Under the pieces are notes generated by a model. It saw nothing but the letters and a program-made list of their open reading frames with translations, did no database searches and was not told the origin of the DNA. A program made the position numbers and the translations under genes. A stretch of 34,895 nucleotides of DNA from Candidatus Gastranaerophilales bacterium (lineage in GTDB: Bacteria; Cyanobacteriota; Vampirovibrionia; Gastranaerophilales; Gastranaerophilaceae): contig CALVEJ010000015.1 in NCBI GenBank assembly GCA_944326535.1, positions 1 to 34,895 on the forward strand. Direction: 5' to 3'. Of this stretch, positions 25,528 to 34,851 are shown in pieces; position 1 is the first letter of the stretch, and each line of letters begins with the position of its first letter.

Positions 25528-26608
25528 TTATTCTTTTTTTTATCCATTTTAGACCAACACCGATATAAGTAGAAATAAACATTGTCAGAACAAAATACAA
25601 ATATGTCGTCTGAACAGGGTTGTAAATCCAGTAAATATCGTGTTTTGCTCTTTCTGAAATGGGAATTCCGTTAAAATAAAAGAAAATCGCAGTAATAATA
25701 TACATAACAAGCAGGTGATTTGCCATGATATGATAAGTATTTTCTCCCATCAGTCTTACAAATTTGGAATTTTTTAAATATGGATATGTAATTTTTAAAA
25801 CCCACAGTGAAGCCCATATGCCGGTGACAGCAGTGATAACGGGAACTATCAGCTGCTGGTCAAATCTTGCCCATACAAGAACATAGCTCAAGCCAATACC
25901 ATGCTCAGGGTCAAAATCTCTGTTGAAAAGCCACATTACAGACTGAATTACAATAATAGACCAGAACCACTTATACGTAAAAATATCAATTTTGTCTTCA
26001 ACAAAATTTCTGTAATAATATCCGAGATACACAAAAAACAGTGAAAACATTGTCCTGACAACAACAAGAGTGAATGCATCAAGGTGAATAATTTTTGACA
26101 AAGGTATAGCAGCTACACCCAGCAGAGCAAAAAATATCAGATGAACAACACTGTTTTTAGATATATTTCTCAAAACTCTAAAAATGAAAAGGAAAACAAT
26201 CATCGTCATGAAAAGCTGTGTAACAAACCACAACGGACAGGACAGATCAAACTGATGACCGTTTAAAAAAGGAGTGATAAAAAAGTTTTTTAAACTAACC
26301 GGCATGCCCCAAAATTTGCCTGTTAGTTTTGCTATCAAAAGAGTTACGCAAAGATAAAAAATATTGTACAAAAAATAAGGAAGCAAAAGGCTTTTTGTCC
26401 TTCTTTGCACAAATGTTACAACATCATCAAGATATTTTTCTTTAAAAAGATAACCTGATATAAAGAAAAACAAAGCCAGCTGAAAAGAATACGGTGTAAA
26501 CATCCCGAACAAAGAAAACTCCAGATGTCCTGAAACAACAAGCAATATAGCAAGTGCTTTCAAAATATTAACTTTGTTTGAAAATTCTTTTTTTTCTTCT
26601 GTCTGCAT
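25508..26608 (-). CDS. Membrane acyltransferase, acyltransferase-3 family
   Basis: The 366-residue protein has about ten hydrophobic segments and the family hallmark early in the chain: ILKALAILLVVSGHLE, where H28 is the proposed catalytic histidine, followed by FQLALFFFISGYLFKEK. Members (OafA/YrhL type) O-acetylate or otherwise acylate surface sugars, lipids or peptidoglycan. The specific acceptor is not readable. No ribosome binding site is seen before ATG. It lies 15 bp behind the aminotransferase in the same strand, probably one transcript. The last codons (PQNNK) fall within a repeat-like sequence. Confidence 0.88.
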   Translation of the reverse strand: MQTEEKKEFSNKVNILKALAILLVVSGHLEFSLFGMFTPYSFQLALFFFISGYLFKEKYLDDVVTFVQRRTKSLLLPYFLYNIFYLCVTLLIAKLTGKFWGMPVSLKNFFITPFLNGHQFDLSCPLWFVTQLFMTMIVFLFIFRVLRNISKNSVVHLIFFALLGVAAIPLSKIIHLDAFTLVVVRTMFSLFFVYLGYYYRNFVEDKIDIFTYKWFWSIIVIQSVMWLFNRDFDPEHGIGLSYVLVWARFDQQLIVPVITAVTGIWASLWVLKITYPYLKNSKFVRLMGENTYHIMANHLLVMYIITAIFFYFNGIPISERAKHDIYWIYNPVQTTYLYFVLTMFISTYIGVGLKWIKKRITPQNNK

Positions 26609-26623
26609 GATGTCAATTTTGTC

Positions 26624-27751
26624 TTAAAAGTTCAATGAATGCAATAGCCTGCTTATCTCATTCAAACCTTTTTCCAGTTGTTCTTTATCTTTGCAAAATC
26701 CTATCCTGAAGCACTTTTCCATCTCAAAACAAAATCCGGGAGTCAAAAACACACCGTTTTCCTTGGCTAACCTGTCGCACAATTCTTTTGAACTTATATC
26801 TGTATCATAAAAAATCAATGCAGTCGTACCAGCCAGTGGTTTTTTATAGTGAACGTATTTTTCTGTTTTTACCCACTCATCCAGTATTTTGAGATTTTCA
26901 CGAATAGTTTTTTTGTTTCTTTCAATAATTTTTTGTGCATTTTCAAGTGCCAGAGCGGCAAACGTTTCATCATTAATTGAACATGAAATCATATTGTATT
27001 CTCTGTGGGAAACAGCTTCTTTAAGAAAATGTTTGTCTTTTGATGCAGCCCAGCCGAGTCTCAAACCTGCAAGAGAAAATGTTTTTGACATTCCTGATGT
27101 GCTGATTCCCTTTTCATACAAATCCGCAATTGAAGGAATATAAACATCTTCCTGATTCAACCCCCTGTATACCTCATCACAGAGAATATATGAATCGAAT
27201 TTTTCTGCAATTTCAACTATTTTGTTCAGAAAAATTTCGTCCATAAGAGATCCTGTCGGATTGTTCGGATTGTTCAGGCATATAAGTTTTGTGTTGTCTG
27301 TCATTAATGACTTCAATTCATCAAGATCGGGAAGAAAATTGTTTTCCGGTTTGAGATGCAAATATTGAACATCCGCACCAAATGAAGCAGGAATAGAATA
27401 CAGCTGCTGATATGTAGGCAAAACAGAAATGACTCTGTCTGACGGTTCAATAAGTGAGTAAAAAACAAGGTGGTTTGCTCCTGCCGTACCTATAGTGGTA
27501 ACAATTTCTTCCGGTGTAATAGTTTTGTAGAGCCTTGAAATTCCTTTTTTAAACTCCGGATTTCCCTGTACAAAGCCATAACTCTGTATGTTTTCACATA
27601 ATCCGCTCAAAAATTTTTGTTTGCCGGTTTTGCATATTTCAAAAAGCTTATCAATGGAGAGAGTATTCACTGTGGTATTGCCGAGATCGTATTTGCAATA
27701 CTTTTCGTACTCATTCATCCATTCTTCTACTTTGAAGGTTTGTATTTTCAT
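26624..27751 (-). CDS. Class I/II (PLP-dependent) aminotransferase
   Basis: The 375-residue fold-type I PLP enzyme shows YGFVQGNPEFKKGI, TIGTAGANHLVF, NNPNNPTG, the cofactor aspartate in LCDEVY (D192), and the Schiff-base lysine in SGMSKTFSLAGLRLGW (K223). The start is ATG 27751; an upstream TTG at 27775 is unlikely. Substrate is not assignable, though the N-terminal EEWMNEYE segment resembles amino-acid aminotransferases annotated near capreomycidine synthase. The ATG has no ribosome binding site and lies just after TAATAT-like sequence, so a very short or absent leader is possible. It precedes the acyltransferase. Confidence 0.9.
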   Translation of the reverse strand: MKIQTFKVEEWMNEYEKYCKYDLGNTTVNTLSIDKLFEICKTGKQKFLSGLCENIQSYGFVQGNPEFKKGISRLYKTITPEEIVTTIGTAGANHLVFYSLIEPSDRVISVLPTYQQLYSIPASFGADVQYLHLKPENNFLPDLDELKSLMTDNTKLICLNNPNNPTGSLMDEIFLNKIVEIAEKFDSYILCDEVYRGLNQEDVYIPSIADLYEKGISTSGMSKTFSLAGLRLGWAASKDKHFLKEAVSHREYNMISCSINDETFAALALENAQKIIERNKKTIRENLKILDEWVKTEKYVHYKKPLAGTTALIFYDTDISSKELCDRLAKENGVFLTPGFCFEMEKCFRIGFCKDKEQLEKGLNEISRLLHSLNF

Positions 27752-27780
27752 AGCGATATTATTACAGAAAAACAAAAATG

Positions 27781-27820
27781 AAAAAATATCCGAAAATTTT
27801 ACAATCTCCGGATATTTTTT
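27781..27820 (-). terminator. Terminator downstream of groEL
   Basis: A perfect 12-bp stem, AAAAAATATCCG (27781-27792) with CGGATATTTTTT (27809-27820), has a 16-nt loop. Read on the minus strand it lies 27 bp after the groEL stop and ends in a T-run. It also separates groEL from the co-directional aminotransferase gene. Confidence 0.8.
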
Positions 27821-27847
27821 GGAATATGTTTTATTTTTGGCTGATTA

Positions 27848-29515
<1,668 letters not shown>

Positions 29516-29520
29516 TTATC

Positions 29521-29580
29521 CGGTTCCACTCTGCGGGCTTCGAATTCTCGAACCCCTGCGAGTTTCACACACCTTATTCT
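29521..29580. repeat. 60-bp direct repeat in groESL, copy A
   Basis: This copy is identical at 58 of 60 positions to 29648-29707. The unit contains a hairpin around TTCGAATTCTCGAA with GGG/CCC extensions on either side, and ends in GAGTTTCACACACC. It lies wholly between the groES stop and groEL start. Confidence 0.9.
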
Positions 29581-29581
29581 T

Positions 29582-29640
29582 CCGCCTGTGCAATCAAAGA
29601 TTGCTTCATTTCAGAAACTCCGTTTCTTTCATAACGGCGG
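29582..29640 (-). other. Branched RNA-like core between the groESL repeats
   Basis: The outer stem CCGCC (29582-29586) with GGCGG (29636-29640) encloses two hairpins: CAATC/GATTG (29591-29603, 3-nt loop) and AGAAAC/GTTTCT (29613-29627, 3-nt loop). The result is a three-way junction within the groES-groEL transcript. No known RNA family is recognised. Confidence 0.5.
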
Positions 29641-29647
29641 TTTGGAA

Positions 29648-29707
29648 CGGTTCCGCTCTTCGGGCTTCGAATTCTCGAACCCCTGCGAGTTTCACACACC
29701 TTATTCT
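29648..29707. repeat. 60-bp direct repeat in groESL, copy B
   Basis: Differs from copy A at two positions only. Its last seven bases run into groES and supply the stop codon and the final Glu codon, so the repeat boundary and the end of groES coincide. Confidence 0.9.
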
Positions 29708-29988
29708 AATACGCCGAGAACTTCGTCAGCTGTCAAAATTTTGAATGTATCTTCACCAATTTTTACGTCGCTGCCTGCATATTTTGCAAACAAAACAACT
29801 TCACCCACTTTTATTTCCATCTCAGCCTTTTTACCGTCTTCAAGAGTTTTTCCGGGTCCTACAGCAACTACTTCACCTTTTTGAGGTTTTTCTTTTGCAG
29901 AATCAGGAATAAAAATACCGCCTTCTGTTTTTTCGGTATCTTCAATAAGTTTTACTACCAATTTGTCACCTAAAGGTCTGATTGACAT
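29701..29988 (-). CDS. groES: Co-chaperonin GroES
   Basis: GroES caps the GroEL chamber. The 95-residue protein has RPLGDKLVVKLIE at the start, the mobile loop TEKTEGGIFIPDSAKEKPQ, GEVVAVGPGK, and VLFAKYAGSDVK, all typical. AAAGGAGG six bases before ATG is a strong ribosome binding site. The last codon and stop lie inside repeat copy B. It is first in the groESL operon; an extended -10 TGGTATAAA sits about 60 bp upstream. Confidence 0.99.
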   Translation of the reverse strand: MSIRPLGDKLVVKLIEDTEKTEGGIFIPDSAKEKPQKGEVVAVGPGKTLEDGKKAEMEIKVGEVVLFAKYAGSDVKIGEDTFKILTADEVLGVLE

Positions 29989-30046
29989 AATGTCCTCCTT
30001 TTTTAATATTCCTCTGTTTTTATATATTTTTCTAACTTACCATACT

Positions 30047-30055
30047 TTTATACCA
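30047..30055 (-). promoter_or_regulatory. Extended -10 element upstream of groES
   Basis: On the minus strand TGGTATAAA gives TG-N-TATAAA, about 60 bp before the groES start. The -35 region is pure A/T without a clear box. No CIRCE (TTAGCACTC...GAGTGCTAA) is present in the 290-bp gap. Confidence 0.4.
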
Positions 30056-30109
30056 TTTTAATTTAAAATATTTTTAAAAATTAATGAAAAATTAATATTT
30101 GTTTTATGC

Positions 30110-30229
30110 TGTCATTCTGAAGCATTAGAAAAAGATAGAGCAGTATTCGGAATCTTACCGGATTGATGTTCTGACTAACTGTATGCAAGATTCTAAGCCC
30201 GGTCGATACTCTACTTTCTTGGAGTGACA
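30110..30229. repeat. Diverged palindromic repeat between groES and ftsI
   Basis: The ends TGTCATTCTGAAG and CTTGGAGTGACA are inverted relative to each other. Inner GGAATCTT and AAGATTCT are also inverted. The word content (GTCATTCTGA, AGATTCT) links it to the elements at both window edges, in a more degenerate form. It occupies most of the non-coding gap. Confidence 0.55.
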
Positions 30230-30255
30230 ATTTATTATTGTTTTTTATAAATTTA

Positions 30256-30285
30256 TTCACCCAAAAATAGTTACTATAGTATAAT
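30256..30285 (+). promoter_or_regulatory. Promoter placing the start site at the ftsI-type ATG
   Basis: TATAAT (30280-30285) ends seven bases before the ATG at 30293, with TTCACC (30256-30261) as -35 at 18 bp. No ribosome binding site exists. The sequence TATAATTAATTCTATGG is nearly the same as that before the methyltransferase gene (TATAATTAATTTTATGG). Confidence 0.65.
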
Positions 30286-30292
30286 TAATTCT

Positions 30293-32032
30293 ATGGGACG
30301 GAATTATAAGAATTACAAAAGCGACAAAGAAAAGTTCAAAGAGTTTGATAACAAACTTATTTTCTGGCAAATAATTTGTATAATTATAAGTTTTATAATT
30401 ATTGCCTACTTGTTTTTGATTATGGTTGTTGATGTAAAAAACTACCGTGGTCAGGCAAAACGTCAAAGAAGCGCAAAAAGTTTTGTTATGAGAGGTGCAA
30501 TTCTTGACAGAAACGGAATAAAACTCGCTTCTGACAAAACATCTTTTGATGTTTATGCTCACAAAGAATACTTTGACCATACTCCAAATGAACTTGCCGC
30601 TATTCTTGCACCTATTTTGGGTTTGAATAAAAATCAGCTGGCAAAAGAACTGGCAAAAGATGAAAAAATTATAGTTCTGAAAAAAGACGTTTCACGCACA
30701 ACAGCACAAACCATCAGAAAACTGGGGCTTCGTGAAATAAGCCTCGGGAAAAAAAATGAACGTGTATACCCGCAGGGTACAATGGCCGCCCATATTCTCG
30801 GATATTATAATCCGGATGCTGATGTGGCTGCAGGAGTCGAGCTTACCGCCAAAGATAAACTAGAAGAAGTGGAACAGGATGTAAACTTTGAAAAAACTCC
30901 TGACGGTGACATTATTTATGAGGTAAATACAGATCCCGCCGCTACAGCTACACCTTTGAGAGGAAAGTCTATTACCCTTACAATAGATTCTGCCATTCAG
31001 CATGTCTGTGAAGTTGAATTAAACAAAGTTGTCAAAGAAAAAGGAGCTCTAAGGGGTACTGTTATTGTTATGAACCCCAAAAACGGCGAAATTCTCGGTT
31101 ATGCAATTTATCCTTCATACAATCCGAATAACTATAAAAAAGCTACTTTAACCCAGCTCACAAATTGGACATTAACAGACGTATTTGAGCCCGGTTCTAC
31201 TTTCAAGGTTTTGACAATATCTTCTGCTATAGAAAACGGAAGACTTAATGAATATTCAAAAATATTGGATACCGGAAAACTTGAAATTGATAAATGGACT
31301 ATTAAAAACTACGACTACAACGTAAAACCACATCCGGGAAATATTGATTTATATTATCTCTTTGAACATTCAAGCAATGTCGGAAGTGCAAAGGCTGCTT
31401 TGATGATGACAAAGCAGGAACACTACAATATGCTCAAAAAATTTGGTATTGGTGAAAAAACCGGTATTGACCTTCCGGGTGAATCAAGAGGTATTATTCC
31501 GCCTGTAAGTGACTGGCACAAATCAACACATGCTTCTATAGGTTACGGATACAGTATTTCAGTTACGGCAATACAAATGGCATCTGCAATATCTGCTATA
31601 GCAAACAACGGGGTCAGAGTTACTCCTCATGTTATAAAATACTCTCCGGAAGAAGAAGCGGAAAAAATAAAACATATTCAAACAGTCAGCCCCCAAACCG
31701 CTCATACAGTAGCAAAACTTCTTGCGGGAAGTATAGGACGTTCAAAATCTCCGGTAAATCTTGAAGATTATAATGTAGCGGCAAAAACAGGTACAGCAAG
31801 AAAATCTTCATACGGAACAAAAGGATATACAAACAAACTTGTTACTTCAATAATAGGATTTTTACCTGCAAGTAATCCTCAGGTAGAAATTTATGTAGTA
31901 ATTGATTCTCCGTCAAAAGGTGCTCTGTGGGGAAGCACTGTTGCCGCTCCCGTATTCAGAGAAGTTGCTTTGCAGACAGCCAGAATATTAAATATTCCTC
32001 CTGACAAAGTTTCACCAAAGAAAAAAATGTAA
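30293..32032 (+). CDS. ftsI: Class B penicillin-binding protein, FtsI/PBP2 type transpeptidase
   Basis: This is a DD-transpeptidase for septal or elongation peptidoglycan cross-linking. The 579-residue protein has a short basic cytoplasmic N terminus, one membrane anchor (about 23-46), a PBP dimer domain starting at RGAILDRNG (68-75), and a transpeptidase domain with S302-T-F-K305, S360-S-N362 and K498-T-G500. Class B membership follows from the lack of a glycosyltransferase domain. Adjacency to murE (14-bp gap) is the usual division and cell-wall cluster arrangement and favours FtsI over MrdA. The mRNA is probably leaderless. Confidence 0.93.
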   Translation: MGRNYKNYKSDKEKFKEFDNKLIFWQIICIIISFIIIAYLFLIMVVDVKNYRGQAKRQRSAKSFVMRGAILDRNGIKLASDKTSFDVYAHKEYFDHTPNELAAILAPILGLNKNQLAKELAKDEKIIVLKKDVSRTTAQTIRKLGLREISLGKKNERVYPQGTMAAHILGYYNPDADVAAGVELTAKDKLEEVEQDVNFEKTPDGDIIYEVNTDPAATATPLRGKSITLTIDSAIQHVCEVELNKVVKEKGALRGTVIVMNPKNGEILGYAIYPSYNPNNYKKATLTQLTNWTLTDVFEPGSTFKVLTISSAIENGRLNEYSKILDTGKLEIDKWTIKNYDYNVKPHPGNIDLYYLFEHSSNVGSAKAALMMTKQEHYNMLKKFGIGEKTGIDLPGESRGIIPPVSDWHKSTHASIGYGYSISVTAIQMASAISAIANNGVRVTPHVIKYSPEEEAEKIKHIQTVSPQTAHTVAKLLAGSIGRSKSPVNLEDYNVAAKTGTARKSSYGTKGYTNKLVTSIIGFLPASNPQVEIYVVIDSPSKGALWGSTVAAPVFREVALQTARILNIPPDKVSPKKKM

Positions 32033-32046
32033 TAAAGGAATAAAAT

Positions 32047-33504
32047 ATGAAACTCAAAGAACTTGTTAAAAATGTAAAATCAAAAAAAATTGTAAACGAA
32101 AAAGATATTGATATTACCGGTATATCCTACAATTCTAAAACAGTAAAAAAAGGAGATATTTTTGTTTGTCTGAAAGGCGAACACTCGGACGGACATGATT
32201 ATGCACAAACGGCTGTAGAAAACGGTGCGGCAGCTTTGTATTGCGAAAAAGAACTTCCTCTTGATATTCCGCAGGTTATAGTAGAGTCAACACGTCATGA
32301 AATTGCCGATATTGCTGCAGAGTTTTACGGTTATCCGTCAAAAAAATTAAATCTCATAGGTGTAACCGGAACAAACGGAAAAACAACAGTCACTCACCTT
32401 ATACAAAGAATTGTTGAAGATGCAAATCACAAATGTGCTCTTATTGGTACTTTGGGATATAAACTGTCAGGAAAAGACTCTTACCACGATGCAAAGCACA
32501 CTACTCCACAGGCGCCTGAGCTTCAAAAAACTCTTGAAATGATTTGTGAACAAAATATTGATTATGTAGCTATGGAAGTTAGTTCGCACGCACTTGAACA
32601 AAATCGTGTCGGCGGATGTGATTTTAACGGAGCTGTATTTACTAACCTTACACAGGATCATCTTGATTATCACATTACAATGAAAAATTATTTTGAAGCA
32701 AAAGCAATTTTGTTCAGAGGACTAAAACCCGGCGCTTTTGCAGTAATAAACAATGATGATGAATATGCCGAAAACTTCAAATCTGTTGTTTCGGAAGGTG
32801 TAAAAATTTATACTTACGGCATAAAACAGCAGGCTGATATAATGGCTTGCGATATTGATTTTTCAATACACGGAGCAAAATTCAACTGCAAAATAAACGG
32901 CAGAGAAAAACCGGTAAATCTCCAAATGAACGGTATGTTCAGCGTATACAATGCACTTGCTGCACTGGCTGCCGGAATTGCAATGGGTTTTGATGAAAAT
33001 GTTTGCATAAAAGCACTTGAAGAAACAAAAAGCGTCGACGGCAGATTTGAAATTGTAAACAAAAAACCTCTTGTGATTGTGGATTATGCTCATACACCGG
33101 ACGGACTGGAAAACGTGTTAAAGGCTGCAAGAGAACTTACACCAAAAGAAAGCAATTTGATTTGTATGTTCGGATGCGGCGGGGATAGAGATGCTACAAA
33201 ACGTCCTAAAATGGGAAAAATTGCCGATGAAAATGCGGATATTGTTGTTGTTACTTCCGACAATCCAAGAAGCGAGGATCCGCAGCTTATTATATCCGAT
33301 ATTTTAGCGGGTATAAAATCAGTTAATACGCAAAAAGTTTTTGTTGAACCTGACAGAAGAACAGCAATTTCTATGTTGAAAAATATTGCAAAAGAAAATG
33401 ATGTTGTTGTTTTGGCAGGCAAAGGACACGAAGATTATCAAATTTTGAAAGACAAAACAATACATTTTGATGACAGAGAAGAAGCAAGAAAAGTTTTTTC
33501 TTAA
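32047..33504 (+). CDS. murE: UDP-MurNAc-tripeptide synthetase (meso-DAP-adding)
   Basis: MurE adds the third amino acid to UDP-MurNAc-L-Ala-D-Glu in the cytoplasm. The 485-residue protein has the three Mur-ligase domains, the ATP loop GVTGTNGKTT (105-114), EVSSHALEQNRV, and the DNPR motif (405-408, in DNPRSEDP) that marks meso-diaminopimelate specificity. This predicts DAP-type peptidoglycan. AAAGGA precedes the ATG. It is transcribed with the upstream PBP gene. Confidence 0.97.
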   Translation: MKLKELVKNVKSKKIVNEKDIDITGISYNSKTVKKGDIFVCLKGEHSDGHDYAQTAVENGAAALYCEKELPLDIPQVIVESTRHEIADIAAEFYGYPSKKLNLIGVTGTNGKTTVTHLIQRIVEDANHKCALIGTLGYKLSGKDSYHDAKHTTPQAPELQKTLEMICEQNIDYVAMEVSSHALEQNRVGGCDFNGAVFTNLTQDHLDYHITMKNYFEAKAILFRGLKPGAFAVINNDDEYAENFKSVVSEGVKIYTYGIKQQADIMACDIDFSIHGAKFNCKINGREKPVNLQMNGMFSVYNALAALAAGIAMGFDENVCIKALEETKSVDGRFEIVNKKPLVIVDYAHTPDGLENVLKAARELTPKESNLICMFGCGGDRDATKRPKMGKIADENADIVVVTSDNPRSEDPQLIISDILAGIKSVNTQKVFVEPDRRTAISMLKNIAKENDVVVLAGKGHEDYQILKDKTIHFDDREEARKVFS

Positions 33505-33528
33505 ATTTAACTTTTTATTTAATTATGT

Positions 33529-33567
33529 TTGAGAAAACTTTGCTCACATTTCTTGTCTCAATTTTTT
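33529..33567 (+). terminator. Weak intrinsic terminator after murE
   Basis: TTGAGA (33529-33534) pairs with TCTCAA (33556-33561), with limited inner pairing, and is followed by six T residues. It is the only candidate in the gap after murE. Confidence 0.35.
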
Positions 33568-33640
33568 GGAATGACACATTAACAACATCAGGTTAGACAA
33601 TAATTCGATTTTGTATGTTATATAGTGGGTCTGACGTAAA

Positions 33641-33961
33641 TCATTCACCATAAACATTAACTGTAACTTTTCTCCAAAAGATGAAAACCATTCTCTCGTT
33701 TACATCAATGTAACTAATCTTTTTGATGTCTGCATTTTTTGCCGCAGTATCAATCCCAGCATCGCCAACTTCTACCAGAAACAGAATGTTTGTCGAATGA
33801 GATGTTCCTTTTTTTAATGCGGAAAGATCCTTTACCTCATTGCCCGTTGCCGTAACGGGATATGTTGAGTTGGTGTAAAAAAGACCAAAGGCATCTGCCG
33901 TCGTCTGGCTGAAAAGTACAAACATAAATGACAGCATTGTAAAGATAAACAGTTTTTTCAT
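33641..33961 (-). CDS. TRL-like family exported protein (downstream copy)
   Basis: The 106-residue protein has a signal peptide (MKKLFIFTMLSFMFVLFS, cleavage likely near ADA) and one TRL-like domain: GLFYTNSTYPV at the start, LSALKKGTSHSTNIL, then the hallmark VGDAGIDTAAKNADIKKI and a terminal VYGE. The start at 33961 is chosen because GGAG lies upstream within the end of the preceding gene; an overlapping ATG at 33976 is the alternative. It is paralogous to the gene just upstream, from which it is separated by 4 bp. TRL proteins are small exported proteins of unknown function. Confidence 0.85.
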   Translation of the reverse strand: MKKLFIFTMLSFMFVLFSQTTADAFGLFYTNSTYPVTATGNEVKDLSALKKGTSHSTNILFLVEVGDAGIDTAAKNADIKKISYIDVNERMVFIFWRKVTVNVYGE

Positions 33962-33965
33962 TTTC

Positions 33966-34340
33966 TTATTCTCCATAAACAATTGTTTTTGTTTCTTTAA
34001 CATAAATTGGTATAAAAAACAGAGGAATATATACTTTACCAACTTTTGAATCAACATAATGAATTTTTTTGATGTTTCCGTTCTTTGCGGCGGTATCAAT
34101 TCCCGCATCACCAAGCTCAATCAGGCTAAAGATATTGTGCATGGAAGCTTCACCCTTTTTGAGTTTTGAAATATCTATGTTTGAAGATGTATTATCATTT
34201 CTACTTGCGGAGCTTTGAGGGAATGTTGTGTTTGAATATATTATCCCCATGTCCGAGTAGCAGGATGAATTGTATGTTTCTGCGTTTGCGGATAATATAA
34301 ATAAACTAAAAAGACAAAGACACATAATAATTTTTTTCAA
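33966..34340 (-). CDS. TRL-like family exported protein (upstream copy)
   Basis: The 124-residue paralogue has a signal peptide (MKKIIMCLCLFSLFILSANA) and a TRL-like domain with GIIYSNTTFP, SKLKKGEASMHNIF, LGDAGIDTAAKNGNIKKI and a terminal VYGE. The best start is TTG at 34340: AAGGA lies eight bases before it and it supplies the basic n-region; the next ATG (34325) lacks both. An insertion before the end (VYIPLFFIPIYVK) distinguishes it from its neighbour. Its promoter region contains one of two 17-bp operator-like repeats shared with the divergent XRE gene. Confidence 0.82.
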   Translation of the reverse strand: MKKIIMCLCLFSLFILSANAETYNSSCYSDMGIIYSNTTFPQSSASRNDNTSSNIDISKLKKGEASMHNIFSLIELGDAGIDTAAKNGNIKKIHYVDSKVGKVYIPLFFIPIYVKETKTIVYGE

Positions 34341-34354
34341 TTTATTATTCCTTT

Positions 34355-34371
34355 ATATTCATATATGTGAA
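34355..34371. promoter_or_regulatory. Operator-like repeat, copy 1
   Basis: ATATTCATATATGTGAA, matching copy 2 at 16 of 17 positions and centred 51 bp from it. TTCA and TGAA are inverted around the core. It overlaps the probable promoter of the TRL gene pair. Confidence 0.6.
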
Positions 34372-34405
34372 CTATATTACAAATAAATTAAGCTAGTATC
34401 AAGAG

Positions 34406-34422
34406 ATATTCATACATGTGAA
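34406..34422. promoter_or_regulatory. Operator-like repeat, copy 2
   Basis: ATATTCATACATGTGAA, one mismatch from copy 1. It lies 18 bp before the XRE gene start, where a bound repressor would block transcription or translation initiation of that gene. Confidence 0.6.
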
Positions 34423-34440
34423 ATTCTTTTTTACAAAATT

Positions 34441-34686
34441 ATGACAAATAAAGATTTTAACAAAATCATATGCAATAGAATATCTGAATTGAGAAAGAAG
34501 CAAGGTCTAAAAATAGAACAACTAGCTTATCAAAGTGGTATTTCAAAGGGCGGATTGAGCGAAATTGAAAGATGTATGAAAGAGCCAAGAATTCTTACTA
34601 TTTTTAAATTGTGTTGTGGTCTTGGTATTACAACAAAAGAGTTTTTTGATTTTAAAGAAATAGATAATTTTTCAAATAACATGTAA
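34441..34686 (+). CDS. XRE-family (Cro/CI-type) HTH regulator
   Basis: The 81-residue protein is essentially one helix-turn-helix domain: RISELRKKQGLKIEQLAYQS, then GISKGGLSEIERC as recognition region, and LCCGLGITTKEFFDF at the end. There is no sensor domain. No ribosome binding site precedes the ATG. It is divergent from two TRL-family genes, and the shared 100-bp gap holds two near-identical 17-bp repeats, so it is the likely regulator of both itself and the TRL pair. That link is inferred. Its small size is also compatible with a phage or toxin-antitoxin origin, but no partner gene is seen. Confidence 0.88.
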   Translation: MTNKDFNKIICNRISELRKKQGLKIEQLAYQSGISKGGLSEIERCMKEPRILTIFKLCCGLGITTKEFFDFKEIDNFSNNM

Positions 34687-34722
34687 AGAGAGTAGAGAGT
34701 AGGTTGGGCATACTTGCCCAAC

Positions 34723-34800
34723 AGATTCTTCGGTCATTTCGTTCCCTCAGAATGACGTGTTTACATTCGTCATCCTGAGGGTGAAAACCCGAAGGATCTT
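34723..34800. repeat. Imperfect palindromic repeat (AGATTCT family)
   Basis: The left arm AGATTCTTCGG...CCCTCAGAATGACG and right arm CGTCATCCTGAGGG...CCGAAGGATCTT are inverted around a 10-bp AT spacer. Same element type as 368-434. Confidence 0.85.
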
Positions 34801-34809
34801 CTGCTTTTT

Positions 34810-34851
34810 AGATTCTTCGGTCACTGCGTTCCCTCAGAATGACGTATTTAC
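34810..34851. repeat. Second left arm of the palindromic repeat
   Basis: 38 to 39 of 42 positions match the left arm at 34723-34764. It is followed by unrelated sequence to the window edge, so the right arm is missing. The remaining bases to 34895 hold no gene. Confidence 0.8.

Noticed and set aside
34441-34686. Prophage or toxin-antitoxin module around the XRE gene
   Set aside because: No integrase, structural phage gene or toxin-like partner is visible; the neighbours are signal-peptide-bearing TRL proteins.
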